From NCBI GenBank assembly GCA_026874595.1, contig CM049310.1:89349556-89413555 (forward strand): 64,000 nucleotides of DNA, written 5' to 3'. Below, one piece after another: positions 1-11,319 of this stretch (its first letter is position 1; every line of letters begins with the position of its first letter). The notes beneath the pieces were generated by a model. The model did no database searches and was not told where the DNA came from. It worked only from the letters and a program-made list of their open reading frames with translations. The DNA comes from Sipunculus nudus (lineage: Eukaryota > Annelida > Sipuncula > Golfingiida > Sipunculidae). A program made the translations under genes and the position numbers.

Positions 1-315
1 GATTGTCGACCGTTTTTTGAAGTTATAATGTATTATTCGACGTGTCAGGAGTCTTATTTGTGACAGAAATCGTGCATAACTGTAGAGATATTGTGGTCAA
101 ATGAGAAAATAGGTCCCAAAAATCCATAATATCCCATTAAGAAAAAAATCAGATTTATCCATTTCTGAATTTGATTGAACGAATTTGCTATTTATTTTTA
201 TATTCATGTGCACGAACAGACACTGTTATGTAGCCGGGGAATTAGTCTTCGTCCCTATGGGTCATAATCGTGTTTAATTTTGGGAGAATACATCATTTAT
301 GTGGTGTTTTTACAA

Positions 316-359
316 TAAGCAAAGCATAAGCAAAACGTAAACAAAGTGTAAGCAAAGGA
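316..359 (+). repeat. Four degenerate 11-bp sub-repeats inside the monomer (representative copy)
   Basis: Four consecutive 11-mers, taagcaaagca, taagcaaaacg, taaacaaagtg and taagcaaagga, occupy 316-359 exactly. The core is taaRcaaaRNN. The same block sits at the same place in every monomer with few changes, such as taatcaaaacg in I and H3 rears, acggaaac in K and T, and acgtagac in R. A spacing of 11 bp is close to one DNA helix turn. Confidence 0.85.
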
Positions 360-365
360 ATTAGG

Positions 366-401
366 ACTTCATAAATGCGATTTTCGACCGTTTTCTGAAG
401 T
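366..401. repeat. Short dyad spanning the monomer junction (representative)
   Basis: acttca at 366-371 and its reverse complement tgaagt at 396-401 flank the junction between consecutive monomers with a 24-base gap. It is kept in nearly all junctions. It is broken in K (tgaaga), in N and in the I at 22644 (ttaagt). A 6-bp arm is short, so structure is only possible, not shown. Confidence 0.45.
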
Positions 402-2411
402 TATATTGTATTATTCGACGTGTCAGAAGTCTTATTTATGACAGAAATCGTGCATAACACTAGAGATATTGTGATCAAATGAGAAAATAGGTTCCGAAAA
501 TCCATAATATCTCCTTTAAAAAAAGCAGAATTATACATTTCTGATTTTGATTGAACGAATTTGCTATTTATTTTTATATTCATGTGCACGAACAGGCACT
601 GTAATGTAGCCGGGGAACTAGTCTTCGTCCCAATGGGTCATAATCGTGTTTAAATTTGGGAGAATACATCATTTATGTGGTATTTTTACAATAAGCAAAG
701 CATAAGCAAAACGTAAACAAAGTGTAAGCAAAGGAATTAGGACTTCATAAATGAGATTTTCGACCGTTTTCTGAAGTTATAATGTATTATTCTACGTGTC
801 AGGAGTCTTATTAATGACAGAAATCGTGCATAACTGTAGAGATATTGTGGTCAAATGAGAAAATAGGTCCCAAAAATCCATAATATCCCATTAAGAAAAA
901 AATCAGAATTATACATTTTTGATTTTGATTGAACGAATTTGCTATTTATTTTTATATTCATGTGCACGAACAGGCACTGTAATGTAGCCGGGGAACTAGT
1001 CTTTGTCCCTATGGGTCTTAATCGTGTTTAAATTTGGGAGAATACATCATTTATGTGGTATTTTTACAATAAGCAAAGCATAAGCAAAACGTAAACAAAG
1101 TGTAAGCAAAGGAATTAGGACTTCATAAATGAGATTTTCGACCGTTTTTTGAAGTTATAATGTATTATTCGACGTTTCAGGAGTCTTATTTATGACAGAA
1201 ATCGTGCATAACTGTAGAGATATTGTGGTCAAATGAGAAAATAGGTCCCAAAAATCCATAATATCCCATTAAGAAAAAAATCAGAATTATACATTTCTGA
1301 ATTTGATTGAAAGAATTTGCTATTTATTTTTATATTCATGTGCACGAACAGGCACTGTTATGTAGCCGGGAACTATTCTTCATCCCTATGGGTCAAAATC
1401 GTGTTTAAATTTGGGAGAATACATCATTTATGTGGTGTTTTTACAATAAGCAAAGCATAAGCAAAACGTAAACAAAGTGTAAGCAAAGGAATTAGGACTT
1501 CATAAATGCGATTTTCGACCGTTTTTTGAAGTTATAATGTATTATTCAACTTGTCAGGAGTCTCATTTATGACAGAAATCGTGCAAAACAGTAGATATAT
1601 TGTGATCAAATGAGAAAATAGGTCCCGAAAATCCATAATATCTCCTTAAAAAAAGCAGAATTATACATTTCTGATTTTGATTGAACGAATTTGCTCTTTA
1701 TTTTTATATTCATGTGCAGGAAGAGGCACTGTTATGTAGCCCGGGAACTAGTCTTCGTCCCTATGGGTCATAATCGTGTTTAAATTTGGGAGAATACATC
1801 ATTTATGTGGTATTTTTACAATAAGCAAAGCATAAGCAAAACGTAAACAAAGTGTAAGCAAAGGAATTAGGACTTCATAAATGAGATTGTCGACCGTTTT
1901 TTGAAGTTATAATGTATTATTCGACGTATCAGGAGTCTTATTTATGACAGAAATCGTGCAAAACAGTAGAGATATTGTGATCAAATGAGAAAATAGGTCC
2001 AAAAAATCCAAAATATCCCATTAAGAAAAAAATCAGAATTATACATTTCTGATTTTGATTGAACGAATTTGCTCTTTATTTTTATATTCATGTGCACGAA
2101 CAGGCACTGTTATGTAGCCGGGGAAATAGTCTTCGTCGCTATGGGTCATAATCGTGTTTAAATTTGGGGGAATACATCATTTATGTGGTGTTTTTACAAT
2201 AAGCAAAGCATAAGCAAAACGTAAACAAAGTGTAAGCAAAGGAATTAGGACTTCATAAATGCGATTTTCGACCGTTTTCTGAAGTTATAATGTATTATTC
2301 GACGTGTCAGGAGTCTTATTTATGACAGAAATCGTGCAAAACACTAGAGATTTTGTAGTCAAATGAGAAAATAGGTCCCAACAATCCATAATATCCCATT
2401 AAGAAAAAAAT

Positions 2412-2429
2412 CAGAATTATACATTTCTG
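2412..2429. repeat. Small inverted repeat in the monomer centre (representative)
   Basis: cagaa at 2412-2416 and ttctg at 2425-2429 are reverse complements around an 8-base AT-rich loop. It is present in monomers with gaattatacatttctg and lost in H, C and M types, where the right arm reads tttttg. It could form a weak hairpin; the 5-bp stem may also be chance. Confidence 0.35.
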
Positions 2430-3018
2430 ATTTTGATTGAACGAATTCGCTATTTATTTTTATATTCATGTGCACGAACAGGCACTGTTATGTAGCCCGG
2501 GAACCAGTCTTCGTCCCTATGGGTCATAATCGTGTTTAAATTTGGGAGAATACATCATTTATGTGGTGTTTTTACAATAAGGAAAGCATAAGCAAAACGT
2601 AAACAAAGTGTAAGCAAAGGAATTAGGACTTCATAAATGCGATTTTCGACCGTTTTCTGAAGTTATATTGTATTATTCGACGTGTCAGAAGTCTTATTTA
2701 TGACAGAAATCGTGCAAAACAGTAGAGATATTGTGGTCAAATGAGAAAATAGGTCCCAAAAATCCATAATATCCCATTAAGAAAAAAATCAGAATTATAC
2801 ATTTTTGATTTTGATTGAACGAATTTGCTATTTATTTTTATATTCATGTGCACGAACAGGCACTGTTATGTAGCCGGGGAACTAGTTTTCGTCCCTATGG
2901 GTCATAATCGTGTTTAAATTTGGGAGAATACATCATTTATGTGGTATTTTTGCAATAAGCAAAGCATAAGCAAAACGTAAACAAAGTGTAAGCAAAGGAA
3001 TTAGGACTTCATAAATGA

Positions 3019-4528
3019 GATTGTCGACCGTTTTTTGAAGTTATAATGTATTATTCGACGTGTCAGGAGTCTTATTTATGACAGAAATCGTGCATAACTG
3101 TAGAGATATTGTGGTCAAATGAGAAAATAGGTCCCAAAAATCCATAATATCCCATTAAGAAAAAAATCAGAATTATCCATTTCTGAATTTGATTGAACGA
3201 ATTTGCTATTTATTTTTATATTCATGTGCACGAACAGGCACTGTTATGTAGCCGGGGAATTAGTCTTCGTCCCTATGGGTCATAATCGTGTTTAATTTTG
3301 GGAGAATACATCATTTATGTGGTGTTTTTACAATAAGCAAAGCATAAGCAAAACGTAAACAAAGTGTAAGCAAAGGAATTAGGACTTCATAAATGCGATT
3401 TTCGACCGTTTTCTGAAGTTATATTGTATTATTCGACGTGTCAGAAGTCTTATTTATGACAGAAATCGTGCAAAACAGTAGAGATATTGTGGTCAAATGA
3501 GAAAATAGGTCCCAAAAATCCATAATATCCCATTAAGAAAAAAATCAGAATTATCCATTTCTGAATTTGATTGAACGAATTTGCTATTTATTTTTATATT
3601 CATGTGCACGAACAGGCACTGTTATGTAGCCGGGGAATTAGTCTTCGTCCCTATGGGTCATAATCGTGTTTAATTTTGGGAGAATACATCATTTATGTGG
3701 TGTTTTTACAATAAGCAAAGCATAAGCAAAACGTAAACAAAGTGGAAGCAAAGGAATTAGGACTTCATAAATGCGATTTTCGACCGTTTTCTGAAGTTAT
3801 ATTGTATTATTCGACGTGTCAGAAGTCTTATTTATGACAGAAATCGTGCAAAACAGTAGAGATATTGTGGTCAAATGAGAAAATAGGTCCCTAAAATCCA
3901 TAATATCCCATTAAGAAAAAAATCAGAATTATACATTTTTGATTTTGATTGAACGAATTTGCCATTTATTTTTATATTCATGTGCACGAACAGGCACTGT
4001 AATGTAGCCGGGGAACTAGTCTTCGTCCCAATGGGTCATAATCGTGTTTAAATTTGGGAGAATACATCATTTATGTGGTATTTTTACAATTAGCAAAGCA
4101 TAATCAAAACGTAAACAAAGTGTAAGCAAAGGAATTAGGACTTCATAAATGAGATTTTCGACCGTTTTTTGAAGTTATAATGTATTATTCGACGTGTCAG
4201 GAGTCTTATTTATGACAGAAATCGTGCATAACACTAGAGATATTGTGATCAAATGAGAAAATAGGTTCCGAAAATCCATAATATCTCCTTTAAAGAAAGC
4301 AGAATTATACATTTCTGAGTTTGATTGAACGAATTTGCTCTTTATTTTTATATTCATGTGCACGAACAGGCACTGTAATGTAGCCGGGGAACTAGTCTTC
4401 GTCCCAATGGGTCATAATCGTGTTTAAATTTGGGAGAATACATCATTTATGTGGTGTTTTCACAATAAGCAAAGCATAATCCAAACGTAAACAAAGTGTA
4501 AGCAAAGGAATTAGGACTTCAAAAATGA
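3019..4528. repeat. HOR segment, 4-mer A'-H2-H3-I
   Basis: Monomers start at 3019, 3397, 3775 and 4153. A' is an A type with tatttatgac and caggcac. H2 has an H front (tatattg, tcagaag) and an A-like rear (gaattag, tttaattttgg). H3 has ccctaaaatcc, gccattta and gtcccaatggg, and ends with attagcaaagcataatc. I has the ggttccg core. H2 reads as an old H/A hybrid. H3 carries a t-to-g change at 3745 that is absent from its sister copy at 22266. Confidence 0.85.
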
Positions 4529-6415
4529 GATTTTCGACCGTTTTCTGAAGTTATAATGTATTATTCTACGTGTCAGGAGTCTTATTAATGACAGAAATCG
4601 TGCATAACTGTAGAGATATTGTGGTCAAATGAGAAAATAGGTCCCAAAAATCCATAATATCCCATTAAGAAAAAAATCAGAATTATACATTTTTGATTTT
4701 GATTGAACGAATTTGCTATTTATTTTTATATTCATGTGCACGAACAGGCACTGTAATGTAGCCGGGGAACTAGTCTTTGTCCCTATGGGTCTTAATCGTG
4801 TTTAAATTTGGGAGAATACATCATTTATGTGGTATTTTTACAATAAGCAAAGCATAAGCAAAACGTAAACAAAGTGTAAGCAAAGGAATTAGGACTTCAT
4901 AAATGAGATTTTCGACCGTTTTTTGAAGTTATAATGTATTATTCGACGTTTCAGGAGTCTTATTTATGACAGAAATCGTGCATAACTGTAGAGATATTGT
5001 GGTCAAATGAGAAAATAGGTCCCAAAAATCCATAATATCCCATTAAGAAAAAAATCAGAATTATACATTTCTGAATTTGATTGAAAGAATTTGCTATTTA
5101 TTTTTATATTCATGTGCACGAACAGGCACTGTTATGTAGCCGGGGAACTATTCTTCATCCCTATGGGTCAAAATCGTGTTTAAATTTGGGAGAATACATC
5201 ATTTATGTGGTGTTTTTACAATAAGCAAAGCATAAGCAAAACGTAAACAAAGTGTAAGCAAAGGAATTAGGACTTCATAAATGCGATTTTCGACCGTTTT
5301 TTGAAGTTATAATGTATTATTCAACTTGTCAGGAGTCTCATTTATGACAGAAATCGTGCAAAACAGTAGATATATTGTGATCAAATGAGAAAATAGGTCC
5401 CGAAAATCCATAATATCTCCTTAAAAAAAGCAGAATTATACATTTCTGATTTTGATTGAACGAATTTGCTCTTTATTTTTATATTCATGTGCAGGAAGAG
5501 GCACTGTTATGTAGCCCGGGAACTAGTCTTCGTCCCTATGGGTCATAATCGTGTTTAAATTTGGGAGAATACATCATTTATGTGGTATTTTTACAATAAG
5601 CAAAGCATAAGCAAAACGTAAACAAAGTGTAAGCAAAGGAATTAGGACTTCATAAATGCGATTTTCGACCGTTTTCTGAAGTTATAATGTATTATTCGAC
5701 GTGTCAGGAGTCTTATTTATGACAGAAATCGTGCAAAACACTAGAGATATTGTAGTCAAATGAGAAAATAGGTCCCAACAATCCATAATATCCCATTAAG
5801 AAAAAAATCAGAATTATACATTTCTGATTTTGATTGAACGAATTTGCTATTTATTTTTATATTCATGTGCACGAACAGGCACTGTTATGTAGCCCGGGAA
5901 CTAGTCTTCGTCCCTATGGGTCATAATCGTGTTTAAATTTGGGAGAATACATCATTTATGTGGTGTTTTTACAATAAGGAAAGCATATGCAAAACGTAAA
6001 CAAAGTGTAAGCAAAGGAATTAGGACTTCATAAATGCGATTTTCGACCGTTTTCTGAAGTTATATTGTATTATTCGACGTGTCAGAAGTCTTATTTATGA
6101 TAGAAATCGTGCAAAACAGTAGAGATATTGTGGTCAAATGAGAAAATAGGTCCCAAAAATCCATAATATCCCATTAAGAAAAAAATCAGAATTATACATT
6201 TTTGATTTTGATTGAACGAATTTGCTATTTATTTTTATATTCATGTGCACGAACAGGCACTGTTATGTAGCCGGGGAACTAGTTTTCGTCCCTATGGGTC
6301 ATAATCGTGTTTAAATTTGGGAGAATACATCATTTATGTGGTATTTTTACAATAAGCAAAGCATAAGCAAAACGTAAACAAAGTGTAAGCAAAGGAATTA
6401 GGACTTCATAAATGA
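4529..6415. repeat. HOR segment, 5-mer C-D-E-G'-H lacking F
   Basis: Monomers start at 4529 (C), 4907 (D), 5285 (E), 5660 (G') and 6038 (H). G' differs from G by gatattgtagtc and gaatttgct in the centre, and its rear has gcatatgc. The sister segment at 23020-25284 has an F monomer between E and G' that is missing here, so one copy lost or gained exactly one monomer. H has a c-to-t change at 6101. Confidence 0.85.
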
Positions 6416-8300
6416 GATTGTCGACCGTTTTTTGAAGTTATAATGTATTATTCGACGTGTCAGGAGTCTTATTTGTGACAGAAATCGTGCATAACTGTAG
6501 AGATATTGTGGTCAAATGAGAAAATAGGTCCCAAAAATCCATAATATCCCATTAAGAAAAAAATCAGAATTATCCATTTCTGAATTTGATTGAACGAATT
6601 TGCTATTTATTTTTATATTCATGTGCACGAACAGACACTGTTATGTAGCCGGGGAATTAGTCTTCGTCCCTATGGGTCATAATCGTGTTTAATTTTGGGA
6701 GAATACATCATTTATGTGGTGTTTTTACAATAAGCAAAGCATAAGCAAAACGTAAACAAAGTGTAAGCAAAGGAATTAGGACTTCATAAATGCGATTTTC
6801 GACCGTTTTCTGAAGTTATATTGTATTATTCGACGTGTCAGAAGTCTTATTTATGACAGAAATCGTGCATAACACTAGAGATATTGTGATCAAATGAGAA
6901 AATAGGTTCCGAAAATCCATAATATCTCCTTTAAAAAAAGCAGAATTATACATTTCTGATTTTGATTGAACGAATTTGCTATTTATTTTTATATTCATGT
7001 GCACGAACAGGCACTGTAATGTAGCCGGGGAACTAGTCTTCGTCCCAATAGGTCATAATCGTGTTTAAATTTGGGAGAATACATCATTTATGTGGTATTT
7101 TTACAATAAGCAAAGCATAAGCAAAACGTAAACAAAGTGTAAGCAAAGGAATTAGGACTTCATAAATGAGATTTTCGACCGTTTTCTGAAGTTATAATGT
7201 ATTATTCGACGTGTCAGGAGTCTTATTTATGACAGAAATCGTGCATAACTGTAGAGATATTGTGGTCAAATGAGAAAATAGGTCCCAAAAATCCATAATA
7301 TCCCATTAAGAAAAAAATCAGAATTATACATTTTTGATTTTGATTGAACGAATTTGCTATTTATTTTTATATTCATGTGCACGAACAGGCACTGTAATGT
7401 AGCCGGGGAACTAGTCTTTGTCCCTATGGGTCTTAATCGTGTTTAAATTTGGGAGAATACATCATTTATGTGGTATTTTTACAATAAGCAAAGCATAAGC
7501 AAAACGTAAACAAAGTGTAAGCAAAGGAATTAGGACTTCATAAATGAGATTTTCGACCGTTTTTTGAAGTTATAATGTATTATTCGACGTTTCAGGAGTC
7601 TTATTTATGACAGAAATCTTGCATAACTGTAGAGATATTGTGGTCAAATGAGAAAATAGGTCCCAAAAATCCATAATATCCCATTAAGAAAAAAATCAGA
7701 ATTATACATTTCTGAATTTGATTGAAAGAATTTGCTATTTATTTTTATATTCATGTGCACGAACAGGCACTGTTATGTAGCCGGGGAACTATTCTTCATC
7801 CCTATGGGTCAAAATCGTGTTTAAATTTGGGAGAATACATCATTTATGTGGTGTTTTTACAATAAGCAAAGCATAAGCAAAACGTAAACAAAGTGTAAGC
7901 AAAGGAATTAGGACTTCATAAATGCGATTTTCGACCGTTTTTTGAAGTTATAATGTATTATTCAACTTGTCAGGAGTCTCATTTATGACAGAAATCGTGC
8001 AAAACAGTAGAGATATTGTGATCAAATGAGAAAATAGGTCCCGAAAATCCATAATATCTCCTTAAAAAAAGCAGAATTATACATTTCTGATTTTGATTGA
8101 ACGAATTTGCTCTTTATTTTTATATTCATGTGCAGGAAGAGGCACTGTTATGTAGCCCGGGAACTAGTCTTCGTCCCTATGGGTCATAATCGTGTTTAAA
8201 TTTGGGAGAATACATCATTTATGTGGTGTTTTCACAATAAGCAAAGCATAATCAAAACGTAAACAAAGTGTAAGCAAAGGAATTAGGACTTCATAAATGA
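6416..8300. repeat. HOR segment, 5-mer A-B-C'-D-E
   Basis: Monomers start at 6416, 6794, 7170, 7548 and 7926. Private markers are cccaatagg in B (others have cccaatggg), gacgtgtcagg in C', aatcttgc in D (near 7617), and agtagagatattg with gtgttttcac in E. The same marker set recurs at 25285-27169 and at 30565-32449, which shows these three segments are sister copies. Confidence 0.87.
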
Positions 8301-11300
8301 GATTGTCGACCGTTTTTTGAAGTTATAATGTATTATTCGACGTGTCAGGAGTCTTATTTGTGACAGAAATCGTGCATAACTGTAGAGATATTGTGGTCAA
8401 ATGAGAAAATAGGTCCCAAAAATCCATAATATCCCATTAAGAAAAAAATCAGATTTATCCATTTCTGAATTTGATTGAACGAATTTGCTATTTATTTTTA
8501 TATTCATGTGCACGAACAGACACTGTTATGTAGCCGGGGAATTAGTCTTCGTCCCTATGGGTCATAATCGTGTTTAATTTTGGGAGAATACATCATTTAT
8601 GTGGTGTTTTTACAATAAGCAAAGCATAAGCAAAACGTAAACAAAGTGTAAGCAAAGGAATTAGGACTTCATAAATGCGATTTTCGACCGTTTTCTGAAG
8701 TTATATTGTATTATTCGACGTGTCAGAAGTCTTATTTATGACAGAAATCGTGCATAACACTAGAGATATTGTGATCAAATGAGAAAATAGGTTCCGAAAA
8801 TCCATAATATCTCCTTTAAAAAAAGCAGAATTATACATTTCTGATTTTGATTGAACGAATTTGCTATTTATTTTTATATTCATGTGCACGAACAGGCACT
8901 GTAATGTAGCCGGGGAACTAGTCTTCGTCCCAATGGGTCATAATCGTGTTTAAATTTGGGAGAATACATCATTTATGTGGTATTTTTACAATAAGCAAAG
9001 CATAAGCAAAACGTAAACAAAGTGTAAGCAAAGGAATTAGGACTTCATAAATGAGATTTTCGACCGTTTTCTGAAGTTATAATGTATTATTCTACGTGTC
9101 AGGAGTCTTATTAATGACAGAAATCGTGCATAACTGTAGAGATATTGTGGTCAAATGAGAAAATAGGTCCCAAAAATCCATAATATCCCATTAAGAAAAA
9201 AATCAGAATTATACATTTTTGATTTTGATTGAACGAATTTGCTATTTATTTTTATATTCATGTGCACGAACAGGCACTGTAATGTAGCCGGGGAACTAGT
9301 CTTTGTCCCTATGGGTCTTAATCGTGTTTAAATTTGGGAGAATACATCATTTATGTGGTATTTTTACAATAAGCAAAGCATAAGCAAAACGTAAACAAAG
9401 TGTAAGCAAAGGAATTAGGACTTCATAAATGAGATTTTCGACCGTTTTTTGAAGTTATAATGTATTATTCGACGTTTCAGGAGTCTTATTTATGACAGAA
9501 ATCGTGCATAACTGTAGAGATATTGTGGTCAAATGAGAAAATAGGTCCCAAAAATCCATAATATCCCATAAAGAAAAAAATCAGAATTATACATTTCTGA
9601 ATTTGATTGAAAGAATTTGCTATTTATTTTTATATTCATGTGCACGAACAGGCACTGTTATGTAGCCGGGGAACTATTCTTCATCCCTATGGGTCAAAAT
9701 CGTGTTTAAATTTGGGAGAATACATCATTTATGTGGTGTTTTTACAATAAGCAAAGCATAAGCAAAACGTAAACAAAGTGTAAGCAAAGGAATTAGGACT
9801 TCATAAATACGATTTTCGACCGTTTTTTGAAGTTATAATGTATTATTCAACTTGTCAGGAGTCTCATTTATGACAGAAATCGTGCAAAACAGTAGATATA
9901 TTGTGATCAAATGAGAAAATAGGTCCCGAAAATCCATAATATCTCCTTAAAAAAAGCAGAATTATACATTTCTGATTTTGATTGAACGAATTTGCTCTTT
10001 ATTTTTATATTCATGTGCAGGAAGAGGCACTGTTATGTAGCCCGGGAACTAGTCTTCGTCCCTATGGGTCATAATCGTGTTTAAATTTGGGAGAATACAT
10101 CATTTATGTGGTATTTTTACAATAAGCAAAGCATAAGCAAAACGTAAACAAAGTGTAAGCAAAGGAATTAGGACTTCATAAATGAGATTGTCGACCGTTT
10201 TTTGAAGTTATAATGTATTATTCGACGTATCAGGAGTCTTATTTATGACAGAAATCGTGCAAAACAGTAGAGATATTGTGATCAAATGAGAAAATAGGTC
10301 CAAAAAATCCAAAATATCCCATTAAGAAAAAAATCAGAATTATACATTTCTGATTTTGATTGAACGAATTTGCTCTTTATTTTTATATTCATGTGCACGA
10401 ACAGGCACTGTTATGTAGCCGGGGAAATAGTCTTCGTCCCTATGGGTCATAATCGTGTTTAAATTTGGGGGAATACATCATTTATGTGGTGTTTTTACAA
10501 TAAGCAAAGCATAAGCAAAACGTAAACAAAGTGTAAGCAAAGGAATTAGGACTTCATAAATGCGATTTTCGACCGTTTTCTGAAGTTATAATGTATTATT
10601 CGACGTGTCAGGAGTCTTATTTATGACAGAAATCGTGCAAAACACTAGAGATATTGTAGTCAAATGAGAAAATAGGTCCCAACAATCCATAATATCCCAT
10701 TAAGAAAAAAATCAGAATTATACATTTCTGATTTTGATTGAACGAATTTGCTATTTATTTTTATATTCATGTGCACGAACAGGCACTGTTATGTAGCCCG
10801 GGAACTAGTCTTCGTCCCTATGGGTCATAATCGTGTTTAAATTTGGGAGAATACATCATTTATGTGGTGTTTTTACAATAAGGAAAGCATATGCAAAACG
10901 TAAACAAAGTGTAAGCAAAGGAATTAGGACTTCATAAATGCGATTTTCGACCGTTTTCTGAAGTTATATTGTATTATTCGACGTGTCAGAAGTCTTATTT
11001 ATGACAGAAATCGTGCAAAACAGTAGAGATATTGTGGTCAAATGAGAAAATAGGTCCCAAAAATCCATAATATCCCATTAAGAAAAAAATCAGAATTATA
11101 CATTTTTGATTTTGATTGAACGAATTTGCTATTTATTTTTATATTCATGTGCACGAACAGACACTGTTATGTAGCCGGGGAATTAGTCTTCGTCCCTATG
11201 GGTCATAATCGTGTTTAATTTTGGGAGAATACATCATTTATGTGGTGTTTTTACAATAAGCAAAGCATAAGCAAAACGTAAACAAAGTGTAAGCAAAGGA

Positions 11301-11319
11301 ATTAGGACTTCATAAATGC
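8301..11319. repeat. HOR unit, 8-mer A-B-C-D-E-F-G'-(H/A hybrid)
   Basis: Monomers start at 8301, 8679, 9055, 9433, 9811, 10186, 10564 and 10942. The first ones repeat the sequence at position 1 with an offset of 8300 bp. E begins after aaatac in place of aaatgc, and D has cccataaag in place of cccattaag; both marks recur at 28302-28680, identifying the sister copy. The last monomer starts as H and finishes as A. Confidence 0.87.
10942..11319. repeat. Hybrid monomer H to A
   Basis: The front has H markers (tatattg, tcagaag, aaaacagtag, catttttgattttg). The rear has A markers (cagacac, gaattag, tttaattttgg). The switch lies between about 11112 and 11160. It joins an H directly to the rear of an A and so to B, skipping most of one monomer while keeping monomer phase. 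This is the expected product of unequal crossover between unlike monomers. Confidence 0.8.

Larger units (their letters stand above)
1..3018. repeat. HOR unit, 8-mer A-B-C-D-E-F-G-H
   Basis: Monomers start at 1 (A), 379 (B), 755 (C), 1133 (D), 1510 (E), 1885 (F), 2263 (G) and 2641 (H). This is the fullest form of the domain-1 unit, about 3.02 kb. D here lacks one g of the usual ccgggg run near 1370, F carries a unique c-to-g change at 2138, and G has the rarer EcoRI-type gaattc in the central tract. The same order recurs at 8301, 18491 and 30565. Confidence 0.9.

Noticed and set aside
20-40. Promoter-like ttataatg and tatattc motifs.
   Set aside because: They are expected by chance in AT-rich DNA, are repeated in every monomer and precede no gene.
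210-275. CENP-B box or similar known centromere-protein site around gtgcacgaa and gtagccgggga to ttcgtccctatggg.
   Set aside because: The spacing and fixed bases of the vertebrate CENP-B box (TTCG, A and CGGG at set positions) are not met on either strand in the stretches I checked.
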